From assembly GCA_028753945.1 (NCBI GenBank), contig JAPNXP010000012.1:5044501-5108500 (forward strand): DNA of 64,000 bases. Reading direction: 5' to 3'. The DNA is from Hexactinellida sp. DTS-2022. Lineage: Eukaryota; Porifera; Hexactinellida. The position numbers and the translations under genes were made by a program. Within the stretch, counting starts at the first letter, position 1, and each line of letters begins with the position of its first letter. Positions 62,160 through 64,000 of the stretch are shown here, in pieces. Under the pieces are notes generated by a model, which worked only from the letters and a program-made list of their open reading frames with translations, was not told the DNA's origin and ran no database searches.

Positions 62160-63307
62160 TGTTACAGTAAGATAGTGAAACCAGTGATTAATTACTATTT
62201 CACTCAGGTACTTGACGAATTTACAGAAATATCTAGTCTTTTCGTGGAATTCCTAATTAAAGACTTAGTGATTTCCTGAAATCACTAGTGAGATCCTTGA
62301 ATTTTCGACACAAACTAAACAAATCTGTGCTATTAACAAATAGAAAACATCCAAATGATCGGTTTTCTTAAAATAAATAAATGTATGGCTTTCGAATTAG
62401 TGCTAACACATATCTGTGATAAAGTAAACATCTATTCTTGATGGATTACCCCTGATTTCTTGGTGCCTCTTCAAAAGAGCGTGTGACTTAAGAATGTGAT
62501 ATAAATAGATGTCATTTAAAATTCAAAATTGTCTAACGGTCAACTTTTACTGCTATTTTGGACATGTATTCAGAAACCCTGGATCTAGAAGATATATTCA
62601 AGCGAGAATTGTTGAAACAATACGATGAATATAAGAAGTATGAACTATAAAATCATAGACAGTGTAAAATCTGCCTCTGCCAACAGTCATACGAAAAGTA
62701 GAACTGACTACTATCTTATATCCAAGTAAGTAATAAAAAATAATAAAAATATTTGTCACTCTTGGTTCTACTTAATAAATATTACTTATTTAGATACGAG
62801 GTACTCAAATGTGGTGATGTGGAGAAGCTTATCAAGAAACGTACAAATCTGGTTGATTCCCCCCTTTATTATGTTTCTCTCGAGGACACCTTTGATGTAA
62901 TCAAATGTGTCCAATCAAATGTGCACATATAGCGACTGGACATGGTGGTCGGGATCGAATGATTAAAGAACTCCAACGTAAGTGTGTCAACATCACCACC
63001 ATATCCCTGGAACTCTACAAATCTCTGGGTGAGGAGTGCCAAAAGAAAAGGAACCGACCTATGACAAAAGGTGTTGTGGCGAGCAGCTTGTTAGTAATAA
63101 AGTAGTGTCGCCTTAGTATTTGTTTAGTGTTCTAGTGATTTCAGGAAATCACTAAGTCTTTAATTTAGGAATTCCACGATATTACTAGATATTTCAGTAA
63201 ATTCGTGAAGTACCTGAGTGAAATAGTAATTACGCGAAATCCCTGAAATTCAAATCAAATTTTAAGGGATTTCGCGAAATCACTGGTTTCACTATCTTAC
63301 TGTAACA
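62160..63307. mobile_element. Ginger-like cut-and-paste element, decayed
   Basis: Terminal inverted repeats of about 140 bp start TGTTACAGTAAGATAGTGAA and end with the inverse TTCACTATCTTACTGTAACA, so 5'-TGT..ACA-3' as in Ginger and retroviral-type integrase elements. The flanks are GATA and TATA, a poor match to a 4-bp duplication. Inside is an integrase-type zinc-finger remnant. Confidence 0.6.
62564..63105 (+). pseudogene. Integrase N-terminal (H2C2) remnant of the Ginger-like element
   Basis: A short open stretch from ATG 62564 (SETLDLEDIFKRELLKQ) is followed by KIIDSVKSA..DYYLIS, a probable intron (GTAAGT at about 62728, TTATTTAG before 62794), then YEVLKCGDVEKLI. After a frameshift comes AHIATGHGGRDRMIKELQRK and ECQKKRNRP, the HHCC-type finger that precedes the catalytic core in KRBA2/Ginger-type integrases. 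The DDE core is missing. Stops and a frame change make it non-functional. Confidence 0.6.
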
Positions 63308-63820
63308 TATATAAATATCCAGTTCTAACTAAGAATACCAAACTGGCTATATCTTATGATAAGTTATCACTGGACAGACGATCCATCCTTACGAAATTTC
63401 TATAACTGGATGTGTCAACTGAAAAATTTCTCTCATCAATTGATGTAATGCCAGAAATGGACTTTGCGTCTCTCGATTTTAATCCAATCCTTAACCCATG
63501 GCCATGAGATTCTAAATTTGCGTTGACAGATCAAATGCAATTTCCTACACTGAAGTATAATAATTTGGAATGCTGAAACGACACAGTGTGTTTTATTCAC
63601 AATATGGAATTGGAAAATAACAAATCCATTGGGATTATATGTATAGTACTAATTTAAAATAATATTTTTATAATGTCTAATAAAGAAATTTCCATGCAAC
63701 AATGTTGCACTAAAATAAATGTTGCATGCATTGTTGCACGAAATTGTGTTGCATCAAACTTGCATGCAACAAAGTTGCATCGTGTATGGTGTGCTTTGGA
63801 TAGTATACTAACTATTTAAT
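63308..63820. other. Gene-free region with TTGCATGCAA motifs
   Basis: AT-rich. At 63692-63780 GTTGCA/TGCAAC occurs about eight times in both orientations, including two TGTTGCATGCA-type palindromes. Significance unknown. Confidence 0.5.
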
Positions 63821-64000
63821 CTAGGGCTGAAACGAATATTCGAAATGTAACGAACGAACCTTTTTCTAAACGAACGAATATTCGAATATTCGTTCGTTTG
63901 GATGACTAAGCATTAAATCAATTTCTCGAGACAAAATAAATTTTAAAATAGGTTTTTGATCATGTTACAATGGTATAATAATAGTTACGAAGTGTATTAT
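63821..64000. mobile_element. Partial hAT-like element at window end
   Basis: Begins CTAGGGCTGAAACGAATATTC and continues with ACGAACGAA and palindromic CGAATATTCGAATATTCG. Starts of the form TAGGGCTGMAACGA are common for hAT elements. The other end is beyond the window. Confidence 0.4.

Noticed and set aside
1..64000. tRNA and rRNA genes
   Set aside because: No cloverleaf with A/B box promoters or rRNA-like conserved stretch was noticed on reading; a tRNAscan-type search would be needed to exclude them fully.

Overview
This is animal nuclear DNA. The genes carry spliceosomal introns with GT..AG ends, and the repertoire is metazoan: cullin-3, Munc18, an EGFR-type receptor tyrosine kinase, TRPM, TRIM-NHL, RECK-like Kazal proteins and COPS9. 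Short introns, compact spacing, a large beta-helix/multi-TM protein of a kind I associate with sponges and cnidarians, and many genes in one uninterrupted reading frame suggest an early-branching, compact genome such as a sponge. The exact lineage cannot be read from the window.

Layout. 1-8.3 kb: intron-containing housekeeping genes on the + strand: CUL3 (5' end cut by the window), a Munc18/STXBP1-type SM protein, and a CYB5R4-type cytochrome b5/b5-reductase fusion that lacks the usual CS domain. 8.4-20.8 kb: three tandem minus-strand paralogues (671, 708 and 830 aa as spliced here) of a secreted, cysteine-rich, Kazal-containing, probably GPI-anchored protein resembling RECK. A single-exon divergent actin lies between the second and third. 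21.2-26.3 kb: a foldback transposon with arms of about 1.25 and 1.5 kb built from 190-bp tandem repeats, a decayed MULE/NOF-like transposase core and a perfect 9-bp target duplication, inserted inside an older pogo-like MITE. 26.3-52.8 kb: a gene-dense block in which every gene but one is a single exon: ACP5-type phosphatase, beta-helix/multi-TM protein, TRPM channel, TRIM-NHL, POLR2F, VPS29, an unrecognised gene, ZUP1, a domesticated hAT/BED protein (one intron), COPS9, PIGH, a 1964-residue EGFR-like kinase with a ten-copy tyrosine repeat in its tail, and TBCB. 52.8-64 kb: no confident gene. It holds inverted-repeat elements, a large palindrome, two arrays of a 16-bp satellite with an AACATGTT core, Helentron-like termini, hAT-type and Ginger-like remnants, and one isolated exon-like island.

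Functional links. POLR2F, VPS29, the unknown gene and ZUP1 follow each other with 64-104 bp spacers that contain no AATAAA, while AATAAA occurs before the first and after the last, which suggests a polycistronic unit. PIGH is needed for the first step of GPI-anchor synthesis, and the three RECK-like proteins appear to be GPI-anchored. Pogo-like MITEs with TA target sites recur in introns and spacers through the first 26 kb. Family assignments rest on recognition of motifs and remembered family sequences; no database search was run.
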